From contig CAXIWQ010000345.1 in assembly GCA_964036275.1 (NCBI GenBank), positions 1 to 64,000 on the forward strand: a DNA stretch of 64,000 bases, given 5' to 3'. A program made the translations under genes and the position numbers. This document shows, in pieces, positions 1 to 9,905 of this stretch (its first letter is position 1; each line of letters starts with the position of its first letter). Source of the DNA: Litoditis marina. Its lineage: Eukaryota; Nematoda; Chromadorea; Rhabditida; Rhabditidae. Under the pieces are notes generated by a model. It had not been told where the DNA came from, searched no databases, and saw only the letters and a program-made list of their open reading frames with translations.

Positions 1-900
1 TTTTGTCGAAAATATTCCGGAGAACTGTTTGTATTGGCAAATAAGAATCGAATGCAAAAACTGATACAGATCCTTTCAGCCTTCGATAGTATATAGTTAA
101 CCATAGAAACCATCCTTAATGATAAGTAAGATAGAAAAACGTTGAGTGCGATTCACCAACGTGCTTGTTATCTAGAAGGTTTACAATTTCCGAATTTTAC
201 GTGATCACTTTGAAGTTTAATTAAGAAAACAGCTATTGAAATAGCGAAAGTTTTTTGTACAAGTCTCAGTAGGAATGATGGCGACTATACCTACAATCGA
301 CAAACAATCGGTAAACTTAAGGAAGAATGCTCTATCATAACATGACTAGGAGGATGAACTTGTCAAGTGATGTGGTTAACCTTGATGGTTCGTTATATGG
401 TCAGTGCTCAATTCCGTAAATTAAATGGGTGAATTAGAACAAAGTATAACAACAAAAAACTGTTCTCATTCTCAAATTGTTACCGAGGCCAGGACCATAA
501 TATTATGAGGAAGAATTAAAAAAAAACGTACATGTTGAGCTACTAGCAGGGCGAGCTGTGAGCATGTGATTAATAATAGTGAATGAATGTGAATGTCCTT
601 TTTCAAAGTGAAATCTTACTCTCGAATTCAGTCTCTTGTCAGCTAGAAATATTCACGAAAACTTTTCACACTAATAAGTTAGAAAGTAGAACTATTTAGG
701 TGGTCCCTGTGTACATATGATCTACATTTCCATAGGAAACATTGGTTTTACTGAAAACCATTTTGATGAACATGATAATGTTTGCCATCTGAACAGCCCA
801 CATGAACAAATGCGCCATCGAAACTTCTTGTAATCAGGCAACGCAAATTTTCGTTTTATTCATATATATTGATTTTCCCTCTCGCCGTCTGACGTCTCCT
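1..900. repeat. Right edge of R element and shared downstream repeat
   Basis: Bases 1-60 match the right terminal inverted repeat of the R element seen complete at 19316-20546. The sequence after it, to about 830, matches 20547-21800 with small indels. No convincing coding exon is visible. The window therefore starts inside a repeat, and the left part of this R copy lies outside. Confidence 0.8.
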
Positions 901-1547
901 CGGGGCACACTATATCTCTAGATTTGTTGCAATACAGTTTTGACCAAACGCGATTTTGTTTTCAACAGAGCGCGTTCCGAGTAGTAGCCCAGAACAATAG
1001 ATTTTAGTGGGCGAAGTCGAATGTGTTGGAAAGTACCCAACAGCGACCAACCTAATCCAAATTGTTGCATAAGGTGGGTATTGAACTTAGCTGCGATAGG
1101 CGGCGCGGCGCCCACAAGCAGCCGGCCATCTGAACATGATAGCCAAAACTAAAAACAGTCATATCCCACCACCTCTTCTGGTAGCTTTTCAATGCTTATT
1201 TTATCGCACACAAAGTTGATTGAATTACTCCCCTTAACCTTTTTAACAGTATGGTAACCTTTTAAAAACAAAAAATAGGCAAAAAAAACTTTAAAAAATC
1301 ACATTTCGGATTTTTATTCGCAATGAACATACTGGCAAGCTGACAAATCACTTATTGAACTTTTTTAGTGAATACCGTTAAAAGACATTGCATATGTAAA
1401 GGTTTATGGGTTCTTTTCTCTTTGATAATATAAAATATTCTGGTTTCCATGAAATGAAGATATTTCCATCATAGACGTCTGCGAAACATGAGCGAACTGT
1501 TTAGGGAATGGTCCGTTTCCTATAACCAGTGTGTGTAACATTCGGCC
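901..1547. other. No supported gene
   Basis: The only reading frame of note is a 65-codon minus-strand frame (918-1115). It has no splice context, no recognisable domain and no paralogous copy in the window. I see nothing else. Confidence 0.5.
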
Positions 1548-1870
1548 GTGTTTAAATATATTTTATACCCACGGATTAGTTATGAAAAATTTGTATCCTG
1601 TTTTTCAATTATGTTTTTACTGAAATACATGAAAATATTTCTTGCTACCTATCACGCTTTCCCTCTTTGTTTCAAACCGTTCCGGCTTTCGCTAGAAAAA
1701 AAGGGGGCGCACGCAATATTCACTCGAATGTTTCGCCCTTTCGTGACTCACTGCAGCCCATCTTTTCACTGTACTCATTGCGATTCACGAGCTGTTTACA
1801 TCAGCTTTCAGTTCAGCATATTTCTGAACTTCTGAATATTTCCTTTTACATTACGGTGAGGGTTAGTTTT
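1548..1870 (+). repeat. First-exon-like repeat (F family), copy near 1.7 kb
   Basis: This belongs to a family seen about a dozen times. Shared landmarks, in order, are a stretch containing TTCACTCRAATGTTTCGCCC, then CAGTTCAGCATATWTCTGAAC, then a CTTTTACAT(G) segment followed at once by a GTRAG-like splice donor. In several copies the segment reads ATG-ATG-ACT then the donor. It may be the 5' exon and promoter side of a repeated transcription unit or an LTR. Other copies lie at 14290, 24350, 32225, 48700, 53575 and 61425 (+), and at 42085 and 45030 (-). Confidence 0.55.
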
Positions 1871-2102
1871 GCTCGATTAACTTAGCCCTATTGTCTATGA
1901 GTTCGAAAGATTGAGATATGCTAAGCTGATTATAAAAACTTAGCTCTCTAATAACAAGTATAATAAACTAATTGAGATTCTGAGATTGAACTGTCAGTAG
2001 TAAATGGGAAACGTGTGTGCTGAACCAGATATAGTGATGAGATTGAATTGGTTTTTATTCTCCTCATTCCCCGCCCATGCTTTTCCGGCCAATTCTACAA
2101 TT

Positions 2103-2344
2103 AACCGGGGTTTTAGATAACCTAACCCTTTTTTGGTAACTTTTTTTCAGATAACCTTGGTAGGTAACCTGGAAGTAACCTGAAACTGAAATCCGGTTAC
2201 AGTTCAAACTAACGGTAAAAACAATGTTTTGCGTTAGAAAAAGAGGCAACCGATTTTTCATTTCAGGTTACCAACCGGATACCTACTGAGGTAACCTGGA
2301 AAATAGGCAACCAAAAAAGGGTTAGGTTACCTAAAAACCCGGTT
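2103..2344. mobile_element. MITE with GGTAACC-rich terminal inverted repeats
   Basis: The left end AACCGGGGTTTTAGATAACC and the right end, read in reverse complement, agree for about 36 bp including a CCCTTTTTTGG block. The 242-bp interior repeats GGTAACC-like words. The paralogous minus-strand locus near 41.9 kb lacks the body of the element, which supports an insertion. No coding capacity. Superfamily not assigned. Confidence 0.7.
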
Positions 2345-2371
2345 AGATATAGAATGCACCTGCTTATCCAG

Positions 2372-3360
2372 GAGTCAGCCGGAGTTGAAACTATGCTTCA
2401 GAAACCAACTGATCATCCTCTCACAGATGAGGAATGGTCGTCTCACTTACAAGAGGTAAATACACGACTAACTTTATAAACGCAAAGTGTTAAAAAGTAC
2501 TTTTTGTAACAAATGTGTTTCAGCTGGTTGTCATACACAACTGCGATTTGTTCAAAGTAGAAGACGTCGTTGAGGAATTCGAGAACCAGCGGGGTGGGGT
2601 GGTCCTGGGGGTGGTTCTGCGGTACAACCGGTGCGTCACACTATTACTACGCAATACTAACAAACTTTGAGAAATTTCATACCTTTTTGATGTACTAAAA
2701 ACCATAGAAATTAAAATCTCTCGTGTTTTGAATTTTTTGAAACGTAGTATCGGTTTTTACAAACTATGTCGGTCGTTACACTTTGTGGAAACCCAGATAC
2801 ATGTTTCTTGTGTCAACTGAACCGTTTTCAGTTGTCAGCGTGATATAACTCAGTTTCACACCTGTGAAGAACTTCCTGCTCAGGAACATCCGCAGATACA
2901 CGGCATGGAGCGGCGAGAGCTTCTACTCACGTTTTCGCCCGAAATGGACGATATTCCGAATGTGAAAGAGGGCTACTGTCCCATCGATAAAATGACTTAA
3001 ACCTTTCGAGACTCCAACGAAGATCATCAAATCGGGATGAAGTTGGAACATTCTGACTGGAAAGAAGATTTCTATTTCTCCTACAGGGCCGCTGCAGCTT
3101 ACAGTACATCTTTCTCAAACACGGAGCTCCGAAGCAAGAGCCAGTCGGCCTGAAGCGATTGGTGCTATCAATCACAAGATTGGGTATGATCATCTGAAAG
3201 TGATTCAAAAATTGGATTATAAAAATCGACTTGCGAAGAAAGAAACCTTCGATGGTAATTTGTAGAAAGGGAATCACTATCAAACAACATTTGAAAAACT
3301 ACACTAATTACAGTTGCGCGCTACATTCCGGTCGACCAACAATGGAAGCCGTGTGATTGA
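2372..3360 (+). pseudogene. Family G gene copy 1 (unknown function), broken
   Basis: Four exons can be read: 2372-2455 (28 codons, phase 0), 2524 to about 2630, 2839-3254 and 3314-3360, the last ending at TGA. The first intron (2456-2523) is 68 bp with GTAAAT and TTTCAG ends, and the third is 59 bp. Exon 1 includes TDEEWSSHLQE and exon 2 starts LVVIHNCDLF. Exon 3 carries MERRELLLTF and later DFYFSYRAAAAYS. The copy is dead: exon 2 has a frame-shifting GGTGG expansion and exon 3 has TAA at 2998-3000. Four relatives exist in this window (16.7, 41.2-41.9 minus, 51.0 and 54.3-55.5 kb) with the same frames and splice sites, so the exon model is supported by conservation. I do not recognise the protein. 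It may be a retroelement Gag-like gene or an amplified host gene. Confidence 0.65.
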
Positions 3361-3685
3361 ACCAACAGGAGGTATGTTATTTCATGACAATTTTCAAGTT
3401 TTCAACCAATATATATATATATACATCAGATCTGAACTCAATGTGGAGATGAACATACAGTTTTGCAACCATTCCGAATAGTTTACCAACAAAAGTTTTT
3501 TTGTGTGACAGCAACAGTAAACAGTAGCTTCTATCTATATACGTCGTTATGAAGCGTTCTGCTCTAGTTTTTTTTTGCGCGGGACAGTTGCGAATGCTTC
3601 CTCTTGACAGTTGCGAATGCTTCGTCTTTAATTCATCGGATTGATTGTCCTGCAAGCTTGTCAACACCTTAAACATGTGTTTTAG

Positions 3686-4033
3686 GCCGATTCCGTTGAT
3701 GCGGAGCATTGGAGGTTGATCCATGAGAAGATGAACACAATAGGGAACAAATTGGACACACTAATCAGCTGTTCTTCTAACACGGAACAAGTGGACAAAA
3801 AGGGGCTTTTGTGTCTCGGCTGTGGAGGAAATCACCACATAGCAAACTGTCCCCAATTTCCTTCACGTGCCTCACGTATTGAATCATTCATAAGGATTGG
3901 AAAATGTACATTCTGTTTATTGGGAGCCCACGATGACCCTGCCCAGTGCATCCTCTCCGGCAAACGCAAAATGAAGTGCGGAATCTGTTCCAAAAATCGA
4001 CACAATCTGGCATTTTCCCCCCTACTCGATTGA
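3686..4033 (+). CDS. CCHC zinc-knuckle Gag-like exon, copy 1
   Basis: An open frame of 115 codons plus stop runs from a GTTTTAG acceptor. It has a polar N-terminal half (HWRLI, NKLDTLIS) and then three Cys/His clusters: CLGCGGNHHIANC, CTFCLLGAHDDPAQC and CGICSKNRHNLAFS. The spacing resembles nucleic-acid-binding zinc knuckles of retrotransposon Gag proteins, especially BEL/Pao and Ty3-like Gags of nematodes (family knowledge). The third knuckle has lost its last Cys (Ser here, Cys in the copy ending at 56317). It follows family G, but its splice phase does not join cleanly to the upstream exon, so the full protein is unclear. It probably no longer makes a functional Gag. Confidence 0.65.
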   Translation, partial: ADSVDAEHWRLIHEKMNTIGNKLDTLISCSSNTEQVDKKGLLCLGCGGNHHIANCPQFPSRASRIESFIRIGKCTFCLLGAHDDPAQCILSGKRKMKCGICSKNRHNLAFSPLLD

Positions 4034-4465
4034 GCAGGGGTCCCCCGCCTAGTTATATTTACTAGACAAATTTATGAGATCGAACCATTTTTTGGTTCAA
4101 TTTCTATGTTTCTTTTTTCGACTACACATTGAGGAGAATTCACCCATCCAACTACAGTAGATTGCATTTGTGTTGTTAATTTGAATGTTCGCAATTGTCG
4201 ATATTCTATAATGTGTTATGTATTTTTCGGTCGATTCTTGTTTTGGTTGAAACAACTTTTGAGAGCCGTTCATTTGACACTTTTGTCTTTTCTGTGAGAC
4301 AAGTTCTCACGCGCTATCATCTATTCGCCCGATTATCGGCACTAGTCATTTGTAGACAAACCCATAGTCACACAATAAGGCAAGAGGTGAAGTCGTGATT
4401 ATCAAAAAGATAGTTATTACCTTTTCCCCGCGCGCAATGTCGCGAACTGCGAATACGAATAGATA
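4034..4465. repeat. Non-coding P-block spacer
   Basis: This matches 56318-56515 and 58332-58570 of the second P copy. No exon is supported. It includes the sequence around 4195-4215 that corresponds to the empty site of the 57390-58332 insertion. Confidence 0.7.
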
Positions 4466-4484
4466 TAGTGTGGACCAAATATAT

Positions 4485-4589
4485 GAGACGCTGCAATATA
4501 TATGACCCCACCAAATCCGACAAATACACGATGAGCGAAAAAGTGATTTTCAAGTTTTTCTTGTGGGGACATATAAATTGCAGCGTCTT
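4485..4589. mobile_element. Nested short inverted-repeat element
   Basis: The left AGACGCTGCAATATATATG and the right end, read in reverse complement, match for about 25 bp including the CCCCA/TGGGG tip. The total length is about 105 bp. It could be a small MITE or part of the surrounding insertion. Confidence 0.6.
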
Positions 4590-4600
4590 ATATTATGTCT

Positions 4601-4671
4601 GTCTCTCGCCGGAATCGAACCTGCGGGCAAAAGATATGTAGAAGAGCGCTAACCGCTGCGCTATTAGAGCT
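4601..4671 (-). pseudogene. tRNA-like module (Pol III boxes, no acceptor pairing)
   Basis: On the minus strand the A box TAGCGCAGCGG and B box GGTTCGATTCC are both good matches to Pol III internal promoter consensus, and D-arm pairing GCGC/GCGC is possible. The 5' and 3' ends do not form a 7-bp acceptor stem and the anticodon arm is weak. This is a tRNA pseudogene or tRNA-derived repeat, not a working tRNA gene. Confidence 0.6.
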
Positions 4672-4882
4672 CAAAACCAGTAGCTTTGGAATCGAAGACA
4701 TGTGTGCGTACACAGCGGAAAGCGAGATATGCAGTACCCTCTCGCCCTTCCGTTGGCAACGACTATAAAGAGGCGTTCCCTGTGTTTTTAGCCAGCGGAA
4801 GACAGTGTTGCTTGGTTGAGATTCCGCGCCATGTGGCGTTGATGGGAAATTCTCTTTTTCATGTGTCATATATGTTGTTCTT

Positions 4883-5440
4883 GTGGGAAGATTAATGAAT
4901 CTAAGTATCTTACAAATTGTTGCGTTGAGAGATACAGGAGCCAGGCATAGGTTACAAGCATGGCTGCCAGTTAAGAAGACCAGCGTAGGGTCGGAACAGC
5001 TTGCTGATATCACGATACATTCCGAATGGCGAGCATGCCTGAAATTTACTATCGTTCGCTTTTAGGCGCCGGAAGAAGGGGGTCTCCGAGGTTGTTCAGG
5101 TTTTTGCAAACTCAACGCAATCCCAGTCCCCGACAACTTCCCGCTACCCAGAATCAAAGCAATTCTGGAACAGATCGGCGGAAACAGGTGATACACTTCT
5201 CTAGGTATGGTTAATGGTTACTTGCAGCTCCGCCTAGATGCACAGAGCAGTTAGGTGCGGATTCATAACCTTAAATTAAGTGTATGCCTATACACACCCC
5301 CCGTTCGGCCTAACGTCAGGAGCATCATATTTACAGAGGCATTTACAAATAGTACTAGCAGGCTTGGACTCTAACGTCCTAGCCTACATTGACGATATCC
5401 TTATTTGTGATAGAGATACGAGTGGGCGGGGCTTGTCCTC
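4883..5440 (+). pseudogene. Ty3/gypsy-type protease-reverse transcriptase relic, copy 1
   Basis: A retropepsin-like active-site motif, DTGA, is read at 4931-4942. It is followed by fragments in shifting frames that match the fingers and palm of a Ty3-type reverse transcriptase: VPDNFPLPRI near 5115-5150, GYLQLRLDAQ near 5215-5245, PFGL near 5300, and the catalytic YIDD at 5384-5395. Frameshifts and an in-frame TAG (near 5252) show that it is dead. No RNase H or integrase domain follows. The second copy at 58694-59260 has the same frameshifts, so both descend from an already broken ancestor. The third (29154-30560) is interrupted by a satellite. Confidence 0.8.
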
Positions 5441-5531
5441 GAAATTTCGTGTCTCAGGAGGCTGCCATTCATCTCTCTCATTAATACTATGAACTCACAT
5501 TGCCAGTGCATGAGTAGCTTTGCTTTGGACG

Positions 5532-5546
5532 CCCCCCCCCCCCCCC
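5532..5546. repeat. Poly(C) tract
   Basis: Fifteen C in a row. The paralogous site at 59346-59359 has fourteen. Confidence 0.9.
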
Positions 5547-5717
5547 AAGTTTGTTATCAACTAGGCTGGAACATTAAAACTAATTACGAACAGCATTGAA
5601 GTATTGTATTGAAGGGCTGTATAGGCTTACAGTTATTATCCACTAATTGAACACACCACAACCTACATGTAAAACACCTTAAATAACGAAAGAGCAACAC
5701 TGGACCGCGGTAATTTG

Positions 5718-6150
5718 ACTCTGCTCACATCGCAGCAGCAATGGCCCAATCTGTACCTCCCGGAGATATCAACACCCAGCCTGGCACGAAGATCGTCTTC
5801 AACGCCCCCTACGATGACAAGCACACCGACCACATCAAGATCACCAACACCTCTGCTCGCCGTATCGGATGGGCCATCAAGACGACCAACATGAAGCGTC
5901 TTGGTGTTGACCCCGGAAGTGGAGTTCTTGACCCCAAGGAGGCTACCCTCATGGCTGTGTCTTGCGACGCCTTCGCCTACGGACAGGAGGACACCAACAA
6001 CGACCGTATCACCATCGAGTGGACCAACACCCCCGATGGAGCTGCCAAGCAGTTCCGCAGGGAATGGTTCCAGGGAGACGGAATGGTCCGCAGAAAGAAC
6101 CTTCCTATCGAGTACAACCCTTGAATAATGCGTGTTTGTTCAAAAAAAAA
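5718..6150 (+). mobile_element. Processed retrocopy insertion containing the msp gene
   Basis: Paralogous sites at 59521-59560 and 30750-30790 run uninterrupted through GGTAATTTGTATACGACAAC (or nearly so). Here the sequence GACTCTGCTCACATCGCAGC and the sperm-protein frame are inserted after TAATTTG. The insertion ends in a run of nine A (6142-6150) before TACGACAA resumes. A 23-nt 5' leader, no intron, a short 3' UTR and a terminal A-run are hallmarks of a reverse-transcribed mRNA. No target-site duplication is evident, and about two bases (TA) seem lost at the junction. Confidence 0.8.
5741..6124 (+). CDS. msp: Major sperm protein (MSP), intact 127-residue retrogene
   Basis: The 127-codon intact frame starts [10 protein letters not shown] and ends [11 protein letters not shown], with [31 protein letters not shown] and [12 protein letters not shown] between. 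This is the MSP-domain beta-sandwich protein of nematode sperm, at its usual length of 127 residues. MSP assembles into filaments that drive crawling of amoeboid sperm, and it is also released as a signal for oocyte maturation (family knowledge). The frame is GC-rich with strongly biased codons (ACC, AAC, AAG, GGA, CGT), unlike the AT-rich surroundings, as expected of a highly expressed parent. It has no premature stop or frameshift. AATAAT overlaps the stop region and could serve as a poly(A) signal 15-20 nt before the A-run. No upstream TATA box is obvious, and the flanking DNA is decayed retroelement, so expression is uncertain. Parent msp genes are typically intronless, so lack of introns alone does not prove a retrocopy; the empty sites do. 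Confidence 0.95.
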   Translation: MAQSVPPGDINTQPGTKIVFNAPYDDKHTDHIKITNTSARRIGWAIKTTNMKRLGVDPGSGVLDPKEATLMAVSCDAFAYGQEDTNNDRITIEWTNTPDGAAKQFRREWFQGDGMVRRKNLPIEYNP

Positions 6151-7640
6151 TACGACAATATTAAAATCTTGAAGGTTTATTGCGATTGCAGTGTGTTGTC
6201 AAGTTACAGTTACGAGCACCCCTTACATGAAGAAAGGTTGGTTTTTGATGTACTGAGCCCATTTTGAAATAGTATTTGAACATTAAACAATGTGGTGAAC
6301 TTGTTCAGCGGCTGAGATGAAACCAAATTTAAGATAAATGATTTCTAAGAAAGAGTGTCAAGATTTAAACACTCAAATGTTTTGATCGATTTATATAGGG
6401 AGAGATACTCAGGTAGACCCAGTGTCACTAGAACAATTTTCACGAATTAAAAGAAGAACTAGAAGAAAGAGAAAGGTGATTCCGTTCAGATTTTATTAAA
6501 CTGCACATTCAAATAAATTGACACCGTCTTAAATGTGAAAAAGTTCAATTTACGTGAAGGCGTATACATCACAGAGTATGTAAACGTCTTTTATTTGCTC
6601 AGTTGAACACCTAACGTTTTTCTCATGTTTTTTACACACAAGAAGGTTTATGAAACATTTATGAAGTTATTTGTTCAAATTAACATGAAATGAACATTAA
6701 ATTGTTTTGACGTGAGAAAATTAATTCGTGTCACTAGGATTCTCGAACGGTATAGTTCTGATAAGTAACCCAATTCAAACGGGCACCGAGCTATGGTTTT
6801 AGGTATTACAGGTGATCTGAAACTAGGTTATCAAATACCGGTAATATTTACAAGGCACTGGTGAAGTTTGCGGTTCGTCCTAATGTTTCCCCTACAGGAA
6901 ACGCACCTCCACAAAAGGCATGGCATTCAGAGTAGGATTGTTAATCGAGTTCGAAATTTCGAATTTTCGAGTTATCGAGTTTTTCATTTATCGAGTTTTC
7001 AAGTTTTCGTGTTTTCGAGTGTCGAGTTCCGAGTTCGACTATTCCAGAGAGGAGACTGAATACCTCGAAACCAACCGTACATGTTCGAATACTTTAATTT
7101 GATGTTAGTAATTTTGTTATTCTTACACCTGAATGAACCTTTCCATTATCGTATCTGGTCTGTAAAGCAAGCACCTTTTCTCAACAAAATATCACAAATT
7201 ATAAAGTAAAGCAGGCAAACTCTCTGAGTTGTGCATTGATCCACCATCGAACTATCGTTAATAATATGTCTCAAATTTGGAACAAAGAAAGTTGTCGCAT
7301 TCGATTTTACTCTATACTAAATAGTGGAACAGATGCTGCGAGTTTCCAAAGTTGTTTAGAGAAATTTGCTTTCCATAGTTCGGAGACGCAATTCAAGATA
7401 CTCATTAATGGATTATTCAAGATTGAAAAAAAATTATTTGAAAATATCAGATATTGGCTGAGTATGAAGTTCGTTCCTCAAAACGAAATTGGTCAGCGTT
7501 TATAATTACGAAGAACTGACTCGAAACGCGGTCATGTGTTTCAGTGTTCTTACATAGGATGGAAAATATCATTCTGAAATAGTGGGTTCAACGTACAGTG
7601 ATACAGATATACTTGTGAATAGCCTCACCAGCCTTCTATT
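6151..7640 (+). repeat. Downstream half of P block (non-coding)
   Basis: This matches 59528-61030 closely and 30760-31150 and 40140-40760 in part. The segment 6340-6510 also occurs inverted at 19690-19910, 43720-43900 and 52330-52550. The longest frame (7236-7505) is not kept open in the copies and is not called. The (TCGAGTT)-like words at 6945-7045 form a short degenerate minisatellite that is also present at 60314-60412. Confidence 0.75.
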
Positions 7641-8297
7641 TTCACTGTGTGCTTAGTAGTCAAATGGAAATATAGTTCACCATGATCTTTTGCTTATTAA
7701 ATTCAGTTTTCAATTGAAACTAAGTAAACGCATTTTTCAGTTTTTCACAGATTTTTGATCAGTTCAGTTGTGAAACTGGGTTTCATCTGTTTCTGGCTGT
7801 TTTGAACCTTTTTTTTCAACCCAATACGCTTAAATGGTGCTGTGGGGTAGTGCAAGATGTCCATGGTCTCATGTTTCCCCAGAAACGTTAATGTGCACTA
7901 TCCGCTTCGAGCAACACAAAAGAAGACACCATCCTTATAGAATCACTTTACGTATTAAATTGATTTGTGAAGGTTTTGCACATCCACGTATATCAGTATT
8001 CGTGATTGTTGTATGTGGCTGTTTGAAGTAGTACCGCTTGGACAAACATTCAGTAATATAACTTGTTCTAAACCTCTATGTATCCCTAATAAAGTTAGAA
8101 ATTTTAACGACTCATTCCGATCAGATGAAACCATTTGTTTATTATTACCTGAGGCCAAACGGGTATTTCATTTTTCGTGTTTTCTACGTTTCTTCATTGG
8201 TGTACCGTCATCAAATATCTTCTCTTAATATGTACAAGTATTGCAACGTTCAACCGCTTTGCACATCTGAGCCACCTTTTCCCCGAGCCACAGAGCC

Positions 8298-8300
<3 letters not shown>
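7641..8300. other. No supported gene
   Basis: AT-rich sequence with no exon I can support. At 8225-8270 it has one copy of the recurrent cassette of a TATA-like word followed by CAACGTTCAACCGCTTTGCA. Confidence 0.5.
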
Positions 8301-8301
<1 letters not shown>

Positions 8302-8379
<78 letters not shown>

Positions 8380-8388
8380 CTCTCTCCT

Positions 8389-8441
<53 letters not shown>

Positions 8442-8450
8442 TCTCTCGCT
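8302..8450. repeat. (CT)n microsatellite with TCC interruptions
   Basis: Almost pure CT dinucleotide for about 150 bp. Reading frames through it on both strands are repeat artefacts. Confidence 0.95.
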
Positions 8451-9630
8451 TCCTACTTTCTTTCACTTGTTCGCTTTTCTGTGTCTCTATTTGACTATCT
8501 TTCGTCTTTTTCTCTCTAAGTTGCACGAACTCACTTTTTACGACATGATTGGATTGTAAAATTACTACTCTGTTTCTGTTTCAGAATGAATTGTAAAAGT
8601 GGAAAGAGCACCCTAAATCGCTCATTTATATAAGTATTGTCACATAAAATAGTATTTTCGTTCTGATAAGTGATTGGTTCATCAGAATTCTCGTTGCTTT
8701 CTGTTGATTGAATTTTTACCCGAATTTTGAATATGAAGAAAAAGAAGACTAAACAGATCGAAGTCGTTTTCAGAATGTGCGTTTTCTTAATCCACCCATT
8801 GGTTTATACATCGTTGCGTACTTTTCTGCGACAAAACGTAGGATGAAATGAGACAAAAAACGTATCTAAGGTTACTTTAGCGGTTTCAGTTCAATGTCAA
8901 ACTTTGAGAAGAATCTAGTATTTCCTAGTGGCCTGTTCAATCTACGATCACCTACATGTTTTATACACTCTTTAAGTTGGTGCTCGAAAACATCTGAACG
9001 TTGGATCAGTTGTAACAATTCTATAAATCTTTAACGTTTAGTAACAGATGAGTCATGACTAGTAATGTGTTTCTTTGGTTCATCAATTGAGAAGGTGAAT
9101 TAATTTTGTAGCAAATAGGATTAGTTACCAATAGTTTTCAGTGAGTATTAATGAAATAGAATTAAGTTTGGGAGGGGACATTTCCCTTTTAGCGCGTTTG
9201 TCAAAAACTCAACAATAATATTTGTTGAGTGTTTGGGCGAACATGTTTAAAACACAGAAATGTGCATATTCACGATGTATCTGGCTTGAAAGGAGAACTT
9301 TATTTGAAATGGGAACATTATCCCCACAATGTCAATAAGAAAGACAATGTGCGACGCGGTGGAGTGTTGCACGGATTATTCATATAAGACACAAAATGTT
9401 TGATACAGTGCATCCCTCCTTTTTGAATAAAACACAAGTGAAAACAACTCTACTAGCAGAGTGAGTTGAGAGTTTGTGAGTGTCACTCGTAAATGATTGT
9501 AAATATTATTCGTAATTTTTGTTTCCACTTTTTGAATGGGAAATGATTGTCTTGAGTCCTGATTTTGTGAGAATTTAACATAATTCAAAAACCTCTCACT
9601 CATCAGTATATTATGGACAGCGTTTATTAT
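8451..9630. other. Repeat-rich, no supported gene
   Basis: 9040-9380 resembles 10960-11340, 28740-29000 and 47140-47510 (shared words around TGAGTCATGACTAGT and GCGACGCGGT). No exon with splice support is visible. Confidence 0.5.
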
Positions 9631-9644
9631 AGTTATGTGCAGTT

Positions 9645-9905
9645 ATGGGCAAATTTCTTCCCGAACCGACTCTTTCCGAACCAAAAGCGAACCGATTCTC
9701 CCCGAACCAGTTGGTTCGGTCAAAAAACCGAACCACTTGGGTACAAACCGACCGAAAACCGAACCAAACCCTAACAAACGTTACATAGTCGACCAAATTA
9801 GCATTTCTCAGTTGAATTAGTTCGGTTTCAACTTTGTCAACCTCAATTTAGTTTGGTTTTGTACGAACCACCTGGTTCGGGCAGAATCGGAGAAGAAGTT
9901 GCCGC
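9645..9905. mobile_element. 261-bp element with 14-bp target duplication, CCGAACCA-rich
   Basis: The 14-mer AGTTATGTGCAGTT occurs exactly at 9631-9644 and 9906-9919. Between them lies 261 bp with imperfect inverted ends (ATGGGCAAATTTCTTC against GCGGCAACTTCTTC). The interior carries many copies of CCGAACCR or its complement GGTTCGG. The 14-bp direct repeats look like a target-site duplication. No coding capacity. Confidence 0.65.

Larger units (their letters stand above)
4466..4767. mobile_element. TA-flanked insertion carrying a tRNA-like module
   Basis: Alignment by eye with the second P copy (near 58570) shows that 4466-4767 is extra here. It is bounded by TA on both sides (4464-4465 and 4766-4767), and the empty site reads AGATAAAGAG. 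The ends are only weakly inverted (TATAGTGTGGACCAA against TATAGTCGTTGCCAA). It contains a nested 105-bp inverted-repeat element and a minus-strand tRNA-like sequence. TA duplication suggests a Tc1/mariner-type non-autonomous element (inference). Confidence 0.65.

Noticed and set aside
4883..5492. Active LTR retrotransposon
   Set aside because: Frameshifts and stops in protease and RT, no RNase H or integrase, and no flanking LTR pair identified.
5901..6267. Two plus-strand frames overlapping the sperm protein gene
   Set aside because: Shadow frames produced by the GC-rich biased codons of the msp gene.
7236..7505. 89-codon plus-strand frame (relatives at 40352 and 60610)
   Set aside because: Extent and frame are not conserved between paralogous copies, and the surrounding sequence is repeat DNA.
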